Source of the DNA: Dongia rigui
GTDB lineage: Bacteria; Pseudomonadota; Alphaproteobacteria; Dongiales; Dongiaceae
Assembly: GCF_034044635.1 (NCBI RefSeq)
Contig: NZ_JAXCLX010000001.1
Location: forward strand, 744,001-808,000
DNA length: 64,000 nt
Direction: 5' to 3'
The translations under genes were made by a program, and so were the position numbers. Positions 50,005-62,370 of this stretch are shown piece by piece; position 1 is the first letter of the stretch; every line of letters starts with the position of its first letter. Under the pieces are notes generated by a model. That model was not told where the DNA came from. It worked only from the letters and a program-made list of their open reading frames with translations, and searched no databases.

Positions 50005-51288
50005 ATGATGCAGACCAACGAACCGACACCCGGCCAATTGAGGCGGGTCGTCTTTGCCAGCGTCATCGGCGCCACCATCGAGTGGTACGATTTCTTTCTC
50101 TACGGCATCGTCGCCGGCATCGTGTTCAACAAACTGTTCTTCCCCGCTGACGATCCCGTCGTTTCCACCCTTCTCGCCTATACGACATTCGCCATCGGTT
50201 TCGTGGCACGGCCCTTGGGCGGCGTCGTCTTCGGTCATTTCGGTGACAAGATCGGCCGCAAGAACATGCTGGTCATGACGCTCTTGATCATGGGTGTCGC
50301 CACCGTGCTGATCGGCCTGCTGCCGACCTACGACCAGATCGGCGTCTTGGCACCGATCCTGCTGCTGGTCCTGCGCATCGCACAAGGCATCGGCATCGGT
50401 GGCGAATGGGGTGGCGCGGTGCTGATGGCCTATGAATATGCACCGGGTCACAAGCGTGGCTTCTATGCCAGCCTGCCGCAGATCGGCCTGGCCATCGGCC
50501 TGTGTCTCTCTTCCGGCGTCACGGCACTTGCTTCCTTGCTGCCCGAAGAGGACTTCATGGCCTGGGGCTGGCGCATCGCCTTCATCGCCAGCATCCTGCT
50601 GGTAGTGGTCGGCCTTTACATCCGCCTCAAGATCATGGAGACGCCGGAGTTCACCAAGGTGAAAGCCAGCCAGACGGAATCGAAGCTACCCTTTGCCGAT
50701 CTCATCAAGGGATATCCAAAGAACATCCTGCTTGGCATGGGTGCGCGCTATATCGACGGCGTGTTCTTCAATGTCTTTGCGGTGTTTTCGATCGTCTACC
50801 TGTCGAAATACGTGAACATGCCGCGGACCACGGCCTTGTGGCTGGTGACGGCGGCGGCCTTTGTGATGATCGGCTCCATCCCCATCTTCGGCAGGCTTTC
50901 CGACCATTGGGGCCGGCCCAAGACCTATGCCGTGGGCGCATTTCTGCTGGCGATTGTTGCCTATCCTGCCTTCTGGATGATGGGGACCGGCGATCCGATG
51001 CTGGCCGGGATCGCGCTGGTCGTACCACTCGGCATCATCTATGCCATCTGCTACGGACCGGAGGCGGCGTTGTTCTCGGATCTGTTCGACGCGCGGGTGC
51101 GGTATACCGGCATTTCGTTCGTCTATCAGTTCTCCGGCATCTTCGCTTCCGGCATCACGCCGATCATCGCCACTTATCTCATCACCAAGAACGACGGCGA
51201 CCCGGCACTGCTTGCCGGCTATGTCGTCTTTGCGGCCCTGGTCAGCATGATCTCGGCCATCGCCATCAAACGCCCAGCGAACGATTGA
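50005..51288 (+). CDS. MHS-type MFS transporter
   Basis: A 427-residue, 12-helix major facilitator of the metabolite:H+ symporter group. Family marks are ASVIGATIEWYDFFLYG, ARPLGGVVFGHFGDKIGRKN, RIAQGIGIGGEWGGAVLMA and a repeated loop motif (FGRLSDHWGRPK) in the second half. GGGAGGAA directly precedes two ATG codons, and I used the first. It shares a likely operon with the GMC oxidoreductase. Members import organic acids or betaine-like compounds. The substrate here is unknown. Confidence 0.9.
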   Translation: MMQTNEPTPGQLRRVVFASVIGATIEWYDFFLYGIVAGIVFNKLFFPADDPVVSTLLAYTTFAIGFVARPLGGVVFGHFGDKIGRKNMLVMTLLIMGVATVLIGLLPTYDQIGVLAPILLLVLRIAQGIGIGGEWGGAVLMAYEYAPGHKRGFYASLPQIGLAIGLCLSSGVTALASLLPEEDFMAWGWRIAFIASILLVVVGLYIRLKIMETPEFTKVKASQTESKLPFADLIKGYPKNILLGMGARYIDGVFFNVFAVFSIVYLSKYVNMPRTTALWLVTAAAFVMIGSIPIFGRLSDHWGRPKTYAVGAFLLAIVAYPAFWMMGTGDPMLAGIALVVPLGIIYAICYGPEAALFSDLFDARVRYTGISFVYQFSGIFASGITPIIATYLITKNDGDPALLAGYVVFAALVSMISAIAIKRPAND

Positions 51289-51300
51289 TTGGGCATCACC

Positions 51301-51332
51301 GGCACGGGGCCAGACTAACGGCGCCCCGTGCC
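51301..51332 (+). terminator. hairpin terminator after the transporter gene
   Basis: GGCACGGGGC and GCCCCGTGCC form a perfect 10-bp stem with a 12-nt loop, 12 bp after the transporter stop. No T-run follows. Confidence 0.75.
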
Positions 51333-51390
51333 GATCGCCCGGATTTCAGCGCCCGCTCTCCCCAAACGTGGCCAGCTGCGACGTACCACC

Positions 51391-51454
51391 CGTAATTTAA
51401 TAAAATATTGATATATAATAAGGCGTTGACCCCTGCCCAGAGGTCGCCATAGTT
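51391..51454 (+). promoter_or_regulatory. A/T-rich promoter region candidate upstream of the RTX gene
   Basis: This short A/T-rich patch stands out in GC-rich DNA. It includes a perfect TATAAT at 51414. TTGACC at 51426 with ATAGTT 17 bp later is a second possible promoter. Neither has both hexamers at consensus, so the start site is not fixed. The gap from 51289 to 51566 holds nothing else. Confidence 0.35.
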
Positions 51455-51566
51455 AAGTAATTCTTCAATTTGTGCGGGTCATAGTCGTTCGATTGTTGAC
51501 GGATTAGGGCCGCCTTCACGCTCGTCCATGATCAGGCAACAAGGCGACGGCATGTGGGGGCATTGA

Positions 51567-54500
51567 ATGGCGACGGTTACGGGGACCGCTGGCAACGACA
51601 TTCTGGTGGGCACGCTGCAGGCGGATTCGCTGGCTGGCCTGGCCGGCAACGATACTTATACCGTCAATCACAGCGGCGATAAGGTCACCGAGGCCGCGTC
51701 CGCCGGCACCGACCTCGTCAACAGTTCCATCACCTATGCCTTGCCCGACAATGTCGAGAACCTCACCCTCACGGGGACGGCATCGCGCGCCGCCATCGGC
51801 AACGATCTCGACAACGTCCTCACAGGCAATAGCGGCCCCAACCGTCTGGTCAGTGGCGACGGCGTCGATACGCTGAGGGGTGGTGCCGGCGATGATGTGC
51901 TGGTGCTCGCCCAATACCTGACGGCAGCCGACCGGATCGACGGCGGCATCGGCAATGACACGCTGCGCCTCAATGGCGACTATTCGGCGGGCGTCACCTT
52001 CGCCGCAGCGACCATGATCGCTGTCGAGCGCATCGAGCTTGCGGCGGGGCACGATTATAAGTTCGTCCTCGACAATGCCACCAATGCCACGACGCTGACG
52101 GTAGACGGCAGCGCGCTGGGTAGCGGGAACAGCTTGTACCTGGATGGCAGCGCCGAAAAATCCAGCCCGCTCATCGCCACCGGCGGCGCCGGCATGGACA
52201 CGCTGATCGGGGGCGGCGGGAATGACGTGCTGACTGGCGGCGACGGGGCCGATAGCCTGACGGGTGGCTTGGGCATCGATGTCGCCAATTATGCCGATTC
52301 CAGCCAGGGCGTCACCATCGACCTCACTCTTGCCGGCGCCCAAGGCGGCACCGGCGACGGCAGCGGCGATGTGCTGCAGGGTATCGAAGACCTGATCGGG
52401 TCGAGCTATGGCGACACGCTGAGCGGTACGGCCGCAGCCAACCGGCTGGAAGGTGGCGCCGGGGACGATCTGCTCGTCAGTGGCGGCGGCAACGACACCA
52501 TGGTTGGCGGTGACGGTGACGACACTTTCGTCATGGGTGCCAGCTGGACGACCGCAGACAAGCTGGATGGCGGCGATGGCGAGGACACGCTGTCGCTGAG
52601 CGGCAATTATGCCACCGGCATGTCGGTCGGCTATTACAATATCGAGCGGGTAACGCTTGGCGCCGGGTTCGATTACAAGCTGACGCTCGCCGATGCCACC
52701 AATGTCTGGGGCTTCACGGTCGATGGCAGTACCCTTGGCGCTGGCGACAATCTGACGGTAAACGGCGCTGCTGAGTTGCTGATGCCGCTGGTGGCCATCG
52801 GCGGCGCTGGTGATGACATGCTGACCGGCGGCACCGGTAACGACATCCTGACCGCAGGTGCCGGCATCGACACGCTGGTCGGCAATGGCGGCAACGACAT
52901 CTTCGTCCTGAACGGCAATCTGACGGCAGCCGACAAGGTCAATGGCGGCATCGGGCTCGATACCCTGCAGCTCGACGGCGATTACAGCAGCGGCGTCACT
53001 TTCAATGCGACGACAGTGCTGGCCATCGAAACGATCACAGTGGCAGATGGCAATGACTACCAGATCACCCTCAACAACGCGACCAATGCCGCCAGCCTGA
53101 CGGTCAACGCGGCGGCGCTGGGCGCCGGCCACGGGCTGATTCTCAACGCCGCGGCGGAAACCAGCAACACGCTCACGGCCATCGGTGGTGCCGGCGATGA
53201 TTCACTGACTGGCGGCGGCGGCAACGACTTCTTCATCGGTGGCGGCGGTGCCGACACGATGGTCGGCAAGGGCGGCATCGACACCGCCAGCTATGCTGCA
53301 GCCACGGCAGCCGTCACGGTCGATTTGACCGCGCCCGGCAACAATGCCGGTGACGCAGCCGGCGACCAGCTCGCGGAAATCGAGATCGTGCTCGGTTCCG
53401 ATTACGGCGACACGCTGGTCGGCGATGGCAGCGCCAATCAACTCCTGGGTGGCCTCGGCGACGACACGCTGAGTGGCGGCGGCGGCAATGACATCCTGCT
53501 GGGTGGCGCCGGCAACGACACGATCGACCAGGGCAGCGGCCTCAATGCACTCGACAAGATCGATGGCGGCGCCGGCACCGATACGCTGATCCTTGCCGCC
53601 AGCGCAAGCTATGCGACGGGGATCGTCTTCAATGACACGACGCTGACCAACACTGAAGTTGTCGCTCTCACTGACGGCAACAGCTACAAGCTGACGCTGA
53701 GCAATGCCAGCAACACAGGCGGGCTTACCGTCGATGGCAGCGCTCTCACCGGCACGAATGCGCTCACCCTGGTCGGATCAGCCGAGATCGAAAGCGCCTT
53801 CAAGCTGATCGGCGGCGCCGGCAACGATAATTTCACCGGCGGCAGGGTCGACGATATTCTCGAAGGCGGTGTGGGTGCCGACAAGCTGACCGGCGGCCTT
53901 GGCAATGATACGGCAAGCTATGCGGGCTCCGCCGCCGGCGTCACGGTCAACCTAGCGGTCCTCACGGCACAAGGCGGTGCTGGCGATGCCGCCGGCGACA
54001 TACTCTCGGCCATCGAGAACCTGCGCGGTTCGGATCACGACGATGCACTGACCGGGAACAGCGGTGCCAATATCCTGACCGGCGGTCTGGGTGCCGACAC
54101 CATGATCGGCGGCGCCGGTATCGATCTCGTCGCCTATACCGATTCGGCCGCTGGCGTGACGGTGGACCTCGGCCAGGACGGCGTTGCGCAGACAAGTGCC
54201 GGCGAAGCGTCGGGCGATGTGTTGGCAGCCGACATCGAAGGCGTCGTCGGTTCCGCCTTCGACGACATCCTTGTCGGTGACGCCAACGCCAATGTGCTCG
54301 ATGGCGGCGTCGGCAATGACACGATCACGGCGGGTCTTGGCATCGACACCCTGTTGGGCCGCGCTGGTGACGACACCTTCGTACTGGATGGCAATCTCAC
54401 TGCCGCCGACAAGATCGATGGCGGCGACGACTATGATAAGCTGCAGCTGACCGCCAGCGCCGCCTATGCCGCCGGCATCACCTTCAGCGCCACCACCATG

Positions 54501-57500
54501 AAAAGTGTCGAAGAGATCGACCTCTCCGACGGCGGCAGCTACAGATTCACGTTCAACGACGCCACCAACAGCACCAACCTCCAAGTCGATGGTAGCCTGC
54601 TCACGGGGAAGAACACGCTGTGGACGAGTGGTGCCGCCGAACTGTCGGCAAGCCTGATCGCGCTTGGCGGCGCCGGCAACGACACGCTGATCGGCGGTGG
54701 CGGCGACGACACCCTGACCGGTGGAATTGGCGCAGACGTCCTGACGGGCGGTAACGGCAACGATACGGTCAAATACAATAATTCGGCAGCCGGGGTGACG
54801 ATCAATCTCACTGTCCTCACGGCGCAGGTCAGCGCTGGCGAAGCGGCCGGCGACAAGCTCAGCGGTATCGAGAACATCGTCGGCAGCGATTTCGCCGACA
54901 CCCTGACCGGCGATGCCAAGGCCAACCAACTCGATGGCGGCTTGGGCGACGACATCCTCAAAGGCGGCGCCGGTGCCGACAGAATCATCGGCGGTGACGG
55001 CAATGATACGGCCCTTTACACCGGCTCCCTGGCGGGCGTCAGCATCGATCTCAATATCCTCGGACCGCAAGGCGGTTCGGGCGATGGCGCCGGCGACGTT
55101 CTTTCCGGTATCGAGAACCTGACCGGATCCAACTTCAACGATGTCCTCCAAGGCAACGACGAAAACAACATCCTGGTCGGCGGCACCGGCAACGACATGC
55201 TGATCGGCGATATCGGCGCTGACACGATGGACGGCGGGCTCGGCATCGATACGGCGAACTATGCCGGATCGGTTGACGCCGTCACGGTCAATCTGACGAA
55301 TAGCGGCGCCAATGCCGGCGGCGACGCGGCCGGCGACATTCTGACCGGCGTCGAGAATGTCGTCGGCACGGCCAAGGGCGACGATCTCACTGGCGACAGC
55401 AACGCCAATATTCTCGATGGTGGCGACGGTGCCGACATACTCCGGGGCGGCGCGGGGAACGACGTGCTGATCGGCGGTTCTGGTGTCGACTACATCTACG
55501 CCGGCAGCGGGATCGACACCGTCAATGCGGGCAGCGACGACGACGAAATCTATTTCCTGGGTGAATTGACGGCGCTGGACAAGATCGACGGCGGCGGCGG
55601 CCTGCGCGACGTCGTCGCCCTATCGGCCAGCAGCACCTACGTTGCCGGGATCACCTTGGGTGCCACGACACTTATCAATACCGAAAATATCTACTTCTAT
55701 GATGGTGGCAGTTACAAGCTGACGCTGAACAATACGACGAATACTTTCGGCCAGATCGTCTATGACCATGTCGAGGATAAACTCACCGGCGGCCTGCATG
55801 TCCTTGGCCTTGATCTGACCGGTACCAACAGCCTGACGCTGATCGGCTCCGGCGAAATCGAGAGCGCCCTCGACGCCAGAGGCGGTGCCGGGAATGATGT
55901 GCTGACCGGTGGTGGTGGCGGCGACTATCTCGATGGTGGTGCGGGTGCGGACAAGCTGACGGGGGGCAATGGCAACGATACCGCCAGCTACTATCTTTCC
56001 GCTACCGGCGTGACCGTCAATCTGTCGCTGTCCACCGCGCAGATCAGCACTGGCGACGCATCGGGCGACATCCTGGTATCGATGGAAAATGTGTTGGGCT
56101 CCGATCATGCCGACACACTGACCGGCAATAGCGGCGTCAATATCCTGCTGGGCGGCTTGGGGGCCGATAGCCTGGATGGCGGCGCCGGAATCGATACCGC
56201 AAGCTACGACCGCTCGAAGGCAGGCGTCACGGTAAACCTCAGCGACAACAGCCAGAATGCCGGCGGCGAGGCGGCCGGTGACACCCTGGTCAATATCGAG
56301 AATCTCATCGGGTCGATCTATTCCGACCACCTCGTCGGCGACGGCAATGCCAATCGTATTGATGGCAGCAAAGGCGATGACACGCTGGATGGCGGCGGCG
56401 GCAATGATGTCCTCATCGGCGGGGGCGGCTTCGACACACTGATCGCCGGCACCGGCATCGACATCCTGGACGGTGGCGACAGTGCCGACACCCTGGTTCT
56501 GGGCGGCAATCTGACAGCCCAGGACAAGGTAGATGGTGGCAGCGGCATAGATTCAATGACGCTTTCTGCCAGTGCCGTCTATGCAACCGGCATCGTGCTG
56601 GGCACGGAGACCGTCAAGAATGTCGAGACCTTTGTCCTTGGCGACGGCGACAGTTACAAGCTGACGCTCAGCAACGCGACCAACACCTTCGGACGGCTTG
56701 TCGATGGCTTCGTCGGCTTGACCGTCGACGGCAGCGCACTCACCGGAACCAACAGCCTTACCGTGATCGGTTCTGCCGAAGGTGAAAGCTCGTTGACCCT
56801 TAAGGGCGGCACCGGCAACGACCTGTTGACCGGCGGCAATGTCGACGATCTGCTGATCGGTGGCGCCGGCGCCGACAAACTGACCGGCGGCGGCGGCATC
56901 GACCTCGTCAGCTATGAGGATTCGGCAGTGGGCGTGACGGTCGACCTGTCGCGCCTGACGGCCCAGATCAGCGCCGGCGATGCCTCGGGCGACATCCTGG
57001 CCACGATCGAGAACCTGCGCGGCTCGGATTTCGACGATGTGTTGACCGGCAACAAGGATGCCAACATCCTAACTGGCGGCCTTGGTGCCGACACGCTGAA
57101 CGGCGGCGACGGCATCGACACGGCGGATTACAGCAAATCGTCCGCACTCGTCACCGTCGACCTCAATGACGATACGAACAATGCCGGTGGCGATGCCGCC
57201 GGCGATACCTTGAAAAACATCGAGAACCTCACTGGCTCAATCTATGCCGACACGCTGGTTGGTGACGGCAACGGCAATATCCTCGATGGCAGGGCCGGGG
57301 CCGACACATTGGTGGCCGGCTATGGCGCCGACACGCTGCTGGGCGGTGGCAGCAACGATACCTTGGTTATGGGCGATGACTTGACGTCGCTCGACAAGAT
57401 CGATGGCGGGCAGGATTTCGATACCGTCACGCTGGACGGCGACTATTCGCAAGGCCTGTCGTTCGGCGCCCTTACCATGATTAATGTCGAGAAGATCGAC

Positions 57501-60500
57501 GTCGCCGACGGCAACAGCTACAACCTGATCCTCAACGATGCAAACAACGTCCAGACATTGACGGTCGACGGCTCTGTGCTGACTGGCAGCAGCAGGTTGA
57601 TCGTCAATGGTGCCGCAGAACAGTCCGGAGCGCTGACCGCCATCGGCGGCACCGCGGCCGATATCCTCACTGGCGGCGGCGGCAACGATCTGCTGACTGG
57701 CGGCAAGGGCGCAGACATGCTGACCGGCGGTGCCGGTGCCGACCGCCTGGAGGGCGGTGACGGCAACGACACACTCTCTGGCGGCACCGGCAACGATACG
57801 CTGCTGGCCGGCGCCGGGATCGACACCCTGCTGGGTGGCGATGGCACCGACACGATCATCATGGCCGACAAGATGACCGCGGCCGATCACATCGACGGTG
57901 GTGCCGGTGCGGATGTGCTGCGCCTCAAGGGTGACTATTCCGGTGGCCTCGCCTTCGGCACGACGACCATGGTCAACGTCGAGACCATCCTGCTGGAGGA
58001 TTCCGGGTCCGACTACGAATTGGTCCTCAATAACGCTACCAACACGCAAGGGCTTCGGGTCGATGGGCGCGGCCTGATTGGCGACAAGCTGATCCTCAAT
58101 GGCGCTGCCGAGACGGTCGGCGCCTTGTCAGCCTATGGCGGCACAGCCGACGACATTTTGACGGGCGGCGGCGGTAACGATCTGCTCGCCGGCGGAAGCG
58201 GTGCCGATACGATGGCCGGCGGCAGCGGCATTGACATGGCAAGCTATGCCGAATCCGATGTCGGCGTGACGGTCAACCTGACCTTGACCGGCCCCCAGAC
58301 CAGTGCCGGCGAAGCTTCGGGCGACATTCTTTCCGGCATAGAGAATCTGGAAGGGTCGCGCTTCGATGACATCCTCACCGGCGATGCCGGTGCCAATACG
58401 CTGATTGGCGGCAAAGGCGCCGACACGCTGGCCGGGGGCGGCGGCATCGACACCGCCGACTATGCCCAATCCAGCGAATGCGTCACGGTCGATTTGACCA
58501 ATAACGGCAATAACGCCGGCGGCGATGCGGCTGGCGACGTGCTCTCTGGCATCGAGAACCTGACGGGCTCAGCCTTTGCCGACAGCCTGCTGGGCGACAA
58601 CAATGTCAACCTGCTGATCGGCGGCGCGGGCAATGACTATCTGAAGGCGCTGGCCGGCAACGACACGCTGCGCGGCGGCGATGGCAACGACATTCTGGCA
58701 GGCGGCGCCGGCGGCGACTTGATCGACGGCGGTATCGGCTGGGATACCGCAAGCTATGCCGGCTCGACCGCGGCGGTCACCATCGACCTCGGCCTGACGA
58801 CGGTGCAGAGCAGTGCCGGTGACGGCGCCGGCGACAGGCTGGTCGATATCGAGGCAGTGATCGGATCATCGTTCAAGGATCATTTGATCGGCAGCGTCCT
58901 CGACAATGCCTTTGAAGGCGGCGCTGGAGCCGATGTCATCGAAGGCGGCTTTGGCAGCGATACGGCGGCCTATGGCAGTTCCGCAGTTGGCGTGACGGTC
59001 AATTTGGCGTTGCTGACCGCACAGATCAGTGCAGGTGACGCGTCGGGTGACGTATTGTCCGGCATCGAAAACCTGACGGGATCGGCCAATGCCGATGTCC
59101 TAACCGGCGATGCGGGGGAGAACATCATCGAAGGCGGCGCCGGTGCCGACAAGATCAATGGCGGCGACGGCAACGACTTCGCGGCCTATACCAACGCCTC
59201 GGTTGGCGTCACGGTCGATCTTGCGAATTTGGCCGCCCAGGTGAGTGCCGGCGACGCCGCCGGCGACATTCTCGCCAATATCGAAAACCTGCTCGGTTCC
59301 GCATACGCGGACACGCTGAGCGGCGATGCCAAGGCCAATCAGTTGGCGGGCGAACTTGGCAATGACGTGCTGAATGGAGCGGCTGGCAACGATTTCCTGC
59401 AGGGGGGAGATGGCAACGACGTGCTGAGCGGTGGCGCTGGCGCCGACACGCTGGATGGTGGCGACGGCATCGATGTCGCCAACTATCTCGGCTCCACGGC
59501 AGGCGTAACGGTCAATCTCACCAAATCGGTCCAGGTCAGCACCGGCGATGCTGCGGGCGACATGCTCTACAGCGTCGAAAACCTGACCGGATCCAGTTTC
59601 AACGACAAGCTGACCGGCGACGGTAGCGATAACGTCCTTGAGGGTGGCATCGGCGCCGACATTCTCAATGGCGGGTCCGGATCGGATACGGCGAGCTATG
59701 CCAGTTCGACCGGCTCGATTACGATCGACCTCAGCGACAGCACCAAGATCTCCGGCGGCGACGCGACCGGCGATACCCTGGTCGATATCGAAAACCTGAT
59801 CGGGTCGACCCACGCCGACACGTTGACCGGCAATAGCGGCAACAACGTCATCAATGGCGGCTTGGGCGCGGATACGCTCAATGGCGGTGATGGCACCGAC
59901 ACTGCCAGTTACGCGGATTCGACCGCCGTCACTGTCGATCTCAGCGACAACTCGCACAATTCCGGCGGGCATGCGGCTGGCGACCTTCTATTCAATTTCG
60001 AGAACGTCATCGGCTCCGTGTTCGGCGATTCACTCACCGGTTCGATCGGCGCAAACAGGCTCGACGGCGGCGAAGGCAACGATACGCTCGCGGGCGGATC
60101 GGGCGGCGACACGCTGATCGGCGGCAAGGGCGATGATAATCTTTATGGCGACAGCGACGGCGACACGCTGATCGGCGGCTTGGGCCACGATACGTTGACC
60201 GGTGGCAGTGGCTCCGACACTTATGCCTGGCAGAAGATCGAAGAAGCGGGCGATACCATCACCGATTTTGAGACCGGGACGAATGGCGATCACCTCAATA
60301 TCCGCGACCTGCTGGTGGGGTTTGTCGACGGCACGTCGGACGAACTCGATTTCGTTCGCTTGCTGGGCGTGGGCAGCGATACCATCGTTCAGGTCGATGT
60401 CGACGGCGCCATCAATGGCAGCAATTTCGTCGATGTCGCAACGTTGACCGGCGTCAGCGGCCTCAACCTCACCACCCTGATCAATGACGAGAACGTGCAA

Positions 60501-60509
60501 CTGACCTGA
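51567..60509 (+). CDS. giant RTX-type calcium-binding repeat protein (2980 aa), type I secretion type
   Basis: A 2980-residue, strongly acidic and glycine-rich protein built almost only of repeats. It has no signal peptide. The N-terminus is already RTX-like ([10 protein letters not shown]), and GGxGxDxLxGG calcium-binding nonapeptides occur throughout. I counted about 19 copies of a module with VTVNL...GDAAGDxLxxIENLxGS and 9 copies of a second one with DKIDGGxGxDTLxL...YKLTLNNATN...LTVDGSAL. The last about 100 residues ([20 protein letters not shown], then [11 protein letters not shown]) resemble a type I secretion target. No protease, lipase, adenylate cyclase or adhesin domain is seen, and no type I secretion genes lie nearby. 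It is likely a secreted surface-layer, matrix or adhesin protein. Confidence 0.9.
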   Translation: MATVTGTAGNDILVGTLQADSLAGLAGNDTYTVNHSGDKVTEAASAGTDLVNSSITYALPDNVENLTLTGTASRAAIGNDLDNVLTGNSGPNRLVSGDGVDTLRGGAGDDVLVLAQYLTAADRIDGGIGNDTLRLNGDYSAGVTFAAATMIAVERIELAAGHDYKFVLDNATNATTLTVDGSALGSGNSLYLDGSAEKSSPLIATGGAGMDTLIGGGGNDVLTGGDGADSLTGGLGIDVANYADSSQGVTIDLTLAGAQGGTGDGSGDVLQGIEDLIGSSYGDTLSGTAAANRLEGGAGDDLLVSGGGNDTMVGGDGDDTFVMGASWTTADKLDGGDGEDTLSLSGNYATGMSVGYYNIERVTLGAGFDYKLTLADATNVWGFTVDGSTLGAGDNLTVNGAAELLMPLVAIGGAGDDMLTGGTGNDILTAGAGIDTLVGNGGNDIFVLNGNLTAADKVNGGIGLDTLQLDGDYSSGVTFNATTVLAIETITVADGNDYQITLNNATNAASLTVNAAALGAGHGLILNAAAETSNTLTAIGGAGDDSLTGGGGNDFFIGGGGADTMVGKGGIDTASYAAATAAVTVDLTAPGNNAGDAAGDQLAEIEIVLGSDYGDTLVGDGSANQLLGGLGDDTLSGGGGNDILLGGAGNDTIDQGSGLNALDKIDGGAGTDTLILAASASYATGIVFNDTTLTNTEVVALTDGNSYKLTLSNASNTGGLTVDGSALTGTNALTLVGSAEIESAFKLIGGAGNDNFTGGRVDDILEGGVGADKLTGGLGNDTASYAGSAAGVTVNLAVLTAQGGAGDAAGDILSAIENLRGSDHDDALTGNSGANILTGGLGADTMIGGAGIDLVAYTDSAAGVTVDLGQDGVAQTSAGEASGDVLAADIEGVVGSAFDDILVGDANANVLDGGVGNDTITAGLGIDTLLGRAGDDTFVLDGNLTAADKIDGGDDYDKLQLTASAAYAAGITFSATTMKSVEEIDLSDGGSYRFTFNDATNSTNLQVDGSLLTGKNTLWTSGAAELSASLIALGGAGNDTLIGGGGDDTLTGGIGADVLTGGNGNDTVKYNNSAAGVTINLTVLTAQVSAGEAAGDKLSGIENIVGSDFADTLTGDAKANQLDGGLGDDILKGGAGADRIIGGDGNDTALYTGSLAGVSIDLNILGPQGGSGDGAGDVLSGIENLTGSNFNDVLQGNDENNILVGGTGNDMLIGDIGADTMDGGLGIDTANYAGSVDAVTVNLTNSGANAGGDAAGDILTGVENVVGTAKGDDLTGDSNANILDGGDGADILRGGAGNDVLIGGSGVDYIYAGSGIDTVNAGSDDDEIYFLGELTALDKIDGGGGLRDVVALSASSTYVAGITLGATTLINTENIYFYDGGSYKLTLNNTTNTFGQIVYDHVEDKLTGGLHVLGLDLTGTNSLTLIGSGEIESALDARGGAGNDVLTGGGGGDYLDGGAGADKLTGGNGNDTASYYLSATGVTVNLSLSTAQISTGDASGDILVSMENVLGSDHADTLTGNSGVNILLGGLGADSLDGGAGIDTASYDRSKAGVTVNLSDNSQNAGGEAAGDTLVNIENLIGSIYSDHLVGDGNANRIDGSKGDDTLDGGGGNDVLIGGGGFDTLIAGTGIDILDGGDSADTLVLGGNLTAQDKVDGGSGIDSMTLSASAVYATGIVLGTETVKNVETFVLGDGDSYKLTLSNATNTFGRLVDGFVGLTVDGSALTGTNSLTVIGSAEGESSLTLKGGTGNDLLTGGNVDDLLIGGAGADKLTGGGGIDLVSYEDSAVGVTVDLSRLTAQISAGDASGDILATIENLRGSDFDDVLTGNKDANILTGGLGADTLNGGDGIDTADYSKSSALVTVDLNDDTNNAGGDAAGDTLKNIENLTGSIYADTLVGDGNGNILDGRAGADTLVAGYGADTLLGGGSNDTLVMGDDLTSLDKIDGGQDFDTVTLDGDYSQGLSFGALTMINVEKIDVADGNSYNLILNDANNVQTLTVDGSVLTGSSRLIVNGAAEQSGALTAIGGTAADILTGGGGNDLLTGGKGADMLTGGAGADRLEGGDGNDTLSGGTGNDTLLAGAGIDTLLGGDGTDTIIMADKMTAADHIDGGAGADVLRLKGDYSGGLAFGTTTMVNVETILLEDSGSDYELVLNNATNTQGLRVDGRGLIGDKLILNGAAETVGALSAYGGTADDILTGGGGNDLLAGGSGADTMAGGSGIDMASYAESDVGVTVNLTLTGPQTSAGEASGDILSGIENLEGSRFDDILTGDAGANTLIGGKGADTLAGGGGIDTADYAQSSECVTVDLTNNGNNAGGDAAGDVLSGIENLTGSAFADSLLGDNNVNLLIGGAGNDYLKALAGNDTLRGGDGNDILAGGAGGDLIDGGIGWDTASYAGSTAAVTIDLGLTTVQSSAGDGAGDRLVDIEAVIGSSFKDHLIGSVLDNAFEGGAGADVIEGGFGSDTAAYGSSAVGVTVNLALLTAQISAGDASGDVLSGIENLTGSANADVLTGDAGENIIEGGAGADKINGGDGNDFAAYTNASVGVTVDLANLAAQVSAGDAAGDILANIENLLGSAYADTLSGDAKANQLAGELGNDVLNGAAGNDFLQGGDGNDVLSGGAGADTLDGGDGIDVANYLGSTAGVTVNLTKSVQVSTGDAAGDMLYSVENLTGSSFNDKLTGDGSDNVLEGGIGADILNGGSGSDTASYASSTGSITIDLSDSTKISGGDATGDTLVDIENLIGSTHADTLTGNSGNNVINGGLGADTLNGGDGTDTASYADSTAVTVDLSDNSHNSGGHAAGDLLFNFENVIGSVFGDSLTGSIGANRLDGGEGNDTLAGGSGGDTLIGGKGDDNLYGDSDGDTLIGGLGHDTLTGGSGSDTYAWQKIEEAGDTITDFETGTNGDHLNIRDLLVGFVDGTSDELDFVRLLGVGSDTIVQVDVDGAINGSNFVDVATLTGVSGLNLTTLINDENVQLT

Positions 60510-60617
60510 TCGGGGCTGGTCCGGATGGTCAGCAGCAAGCTTGACGACGGCCCGGAATTCCGCGCAAAACCGCAAGGATCGACTGGATCTACCAGGTTGA
60601 CGCGCGAAAGAGCACCG

Positions 60618-62321
60618 ATGGCAAGCGTTATCATCTCCGGCACGGTCACCGCCCCCCTCCTCGTCTGTGAGGAGGGGCTGAGCTTCTGGGGCGGAGTCGA
60701 TGCCACCACGGGCGTCATCGTCGATGCCCATCATCCACAGCATGGCCAATCGCTGGCCGGGCGCATTGTCATGATGCCGACCAGCCGCGGTTCCTGCAGT
60801 GGCAGCGGCGTTCTGCTCGATCTTGCCCTCGCCGGCCTGGCACCGGCGGCATTCATCTTTCGTGAGGCCGAGGACGTCCTGACGCTGGGCGCGCTCGTCG
60901 CCGATCGCCTGTTCGGCCGGAAAATTGCGGTCCTGCGCCTGACCGGCAACGACTACGCCGCCCTCGCGCGCGCGACCATGGCATCGATGACGCCCACCAC
61001 ATTGTCGGCCGGCGCGCTGACATGGGATCTGACGCCGGTATCGGCCACGGATGTCTCCCTGACAGTGGATGACCGCGCTGTGCTAAGCGGCCGCGACGGT
61101 GTCGCAGCACGAACAGCCATGGAAATCGTCTGCGCCATGGCCGCAGCCCAGGGTGCCGAACGCCTTACCGACGTGAGCCGCGTCCATATCGATGGCTGCA
61201 TCTACGCCGCACCAGCCTTTCTCACCTTCGCGCGCAAAATGGCGGATATGGGCGGCAGGGTGCGCGTGCCGACGACGATGAATGCGATCTCGGTCGATCA
61301 TGCCAATTGGCGTCGGCAAGGTGTCGATGAGCGTTTCGGCGGCCCGGCGAGCGGCCTTGCCGATGCCTATGTCGAGATGGGCGCGCGTCCGAGTTTCACC
61401 TGCGCGCCCTATCTGCTGGCCGACAAGCCGGCCAAGGGCGAGGACATTGCGTGGGCGGAATCCAACGCTGTCATCTATGCCAACAGTGTTCTCGGCGCGC
61501 GCACGGTCAAGCACCCGGACTTCTTGGATTTGTGCATCGCCCTCACCGGCCGGGCGCCACGATCCGGCGTCTATATCGAACAGAACCGCGCAGCAGGGGT
61601 GGTCATCGCGGTCGATCTTCCAGCCCGGATCGACGATGCCTTCTGGCCGATGCTCGGCTGGTTGGCTGGTCAGGCGGCGCCGGACCGCATTCCGTTGATC
61701 CGCGGGCTCGATGCCAGCGCGCCGTCGGAAGATGATTTGAAGGCGCTGTGCGGGGCGTTCGGCACGACTTCCGCGGCACCCATGCTGCACATTGCCGGCG
61801 TGACGCCGGAAGCCGATCTGCCCGTTGCCGCAAATGCCGCGACCGTGCGGATCAGCGCGGAGGATTTCGCCAAGCTGTGGGACCGGTTTAATGCCGCCCC
61901 AGCGAAGGTCGATCTCGTGGCGCTCGGCAGCCCGCATTTCTCCCATGCCGAGTGCAAAGCCTTTGCCGCGCTGATGTCTGGCTGCAACGTGCACGCAGAC
62001 GTCGCGGCGATCGTGACGCTCGGCCGCGCGACTCTAGACGCCATCCGGTCGGATGGTACGGCGGCGATTCTCGAAACAGCGGGGGTGAAGATCGTTCCCG
62101 ACCTCTGCTGGTGTTCGATCTCGGAACCCGTCTTTCCACCGGCGGCCAGGGTATTGATGACCAATTCCGGCAAGTACGCGCATTATGCCCCTGGCCTCTC
62201 CAAGCGTGCCGTCCGGTTCGGCAGTCTGGCGCAATGCGCCACGGCCGCGATCACCGGGATGGCGGCCAGCGCGCCGCCGCATTGGCTGACGCCGACTCCG
62301 CGCCCAGTCATTTCGACATAG
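60618..62321 (+). CDS. fused aconitase X family enzyme (cis-3-hydroxy-L-proline dehydratase type)
   Basis: A 567-residue protein joining the small swivel domain (DUF126, about 1-140, with [14 protein letters not shown]) and the large aconitase X domain (DUF521, about 160-560). In the large part, [48 protein letters not shown] and the late [13 protein letters not shown] supply the conserved cysteines for the iron-sulfur site. Single-chain members of this family act as cis-3-hydroxy-L-proline dehydratases as far as I recall. The ATG at 60618 follows GAAAGAG, and an upstream extension of 31 codons is not protein-like. It is followed by a DMT transporter gene 49 bp later. Confidence 0.88.
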   Translation: MASVIISGTVTAPLLVCEEGLSFWGGVDATTGVIVDAHHPQHGQSLAGRIVMMPTSRGSCSGSGVLLDLALAGLAPAAFIFREAEDVLTLGALVADRLFGRKIAVLRLTGNDYAALARATMASMTPTTLSAGALTWDLTPVSATDVSLTVDDRAVLSGRDGVAARTAMEIVCAMAAAQGAERLTDVSRVHIDGCIYAAPAFLTFARKMADMGGRVRVPTTMNAISVDHANWRRQGVDERFGGPASGLADAYVEMGARPSFTCAPYLLADKPAKGEDIAWAESNAVIYANSVLGARTVKHPDFLDLCIALTGRAPRSGVYIEQNRAAGVVIAVDLPARIDDAFWPMLGWLAGQAAPDRIPLIRGLDASAPSEDDLKALCGAFGTTSAAPMLHIAGVTPEADLPVAANAATVRISAEDFAKLWDRFNAAPAKVDLVALGSPHFSHAECKAFAALMSGCNVHADVAAIVTLGRATLDAIRSDGTAAILETAGVKIVPDLCWCSISEPVFPPAARVLMTNSGKYAHYAPGLSKRAVRFGSLAQCATAAITGMAASAPPHWLTPTPRPVIST

Positions 62322-62370
62322 GCGGCACGCAGCCGGGGCTATGGTCTAATCCCGGTTTCGCGGCTAGAAA

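Noticed and set aside
51516-55151. Long open frames on the minus strand under the RTX gene (for example 538 and 399 codons)
   Set aside because: They mirror the GGxGxD repeat codons in the opposite frame and show only pseudo-repeats. The plus-strand frame is a complete RTX protein with a secretion-type end.
51567-60509. Possible CRISPR-like or satellite repeats
   Set aside because: The repetition is at protein level with diverged codons, in one uninterrupted reading frame. There are no constant direct repeats with spacers.
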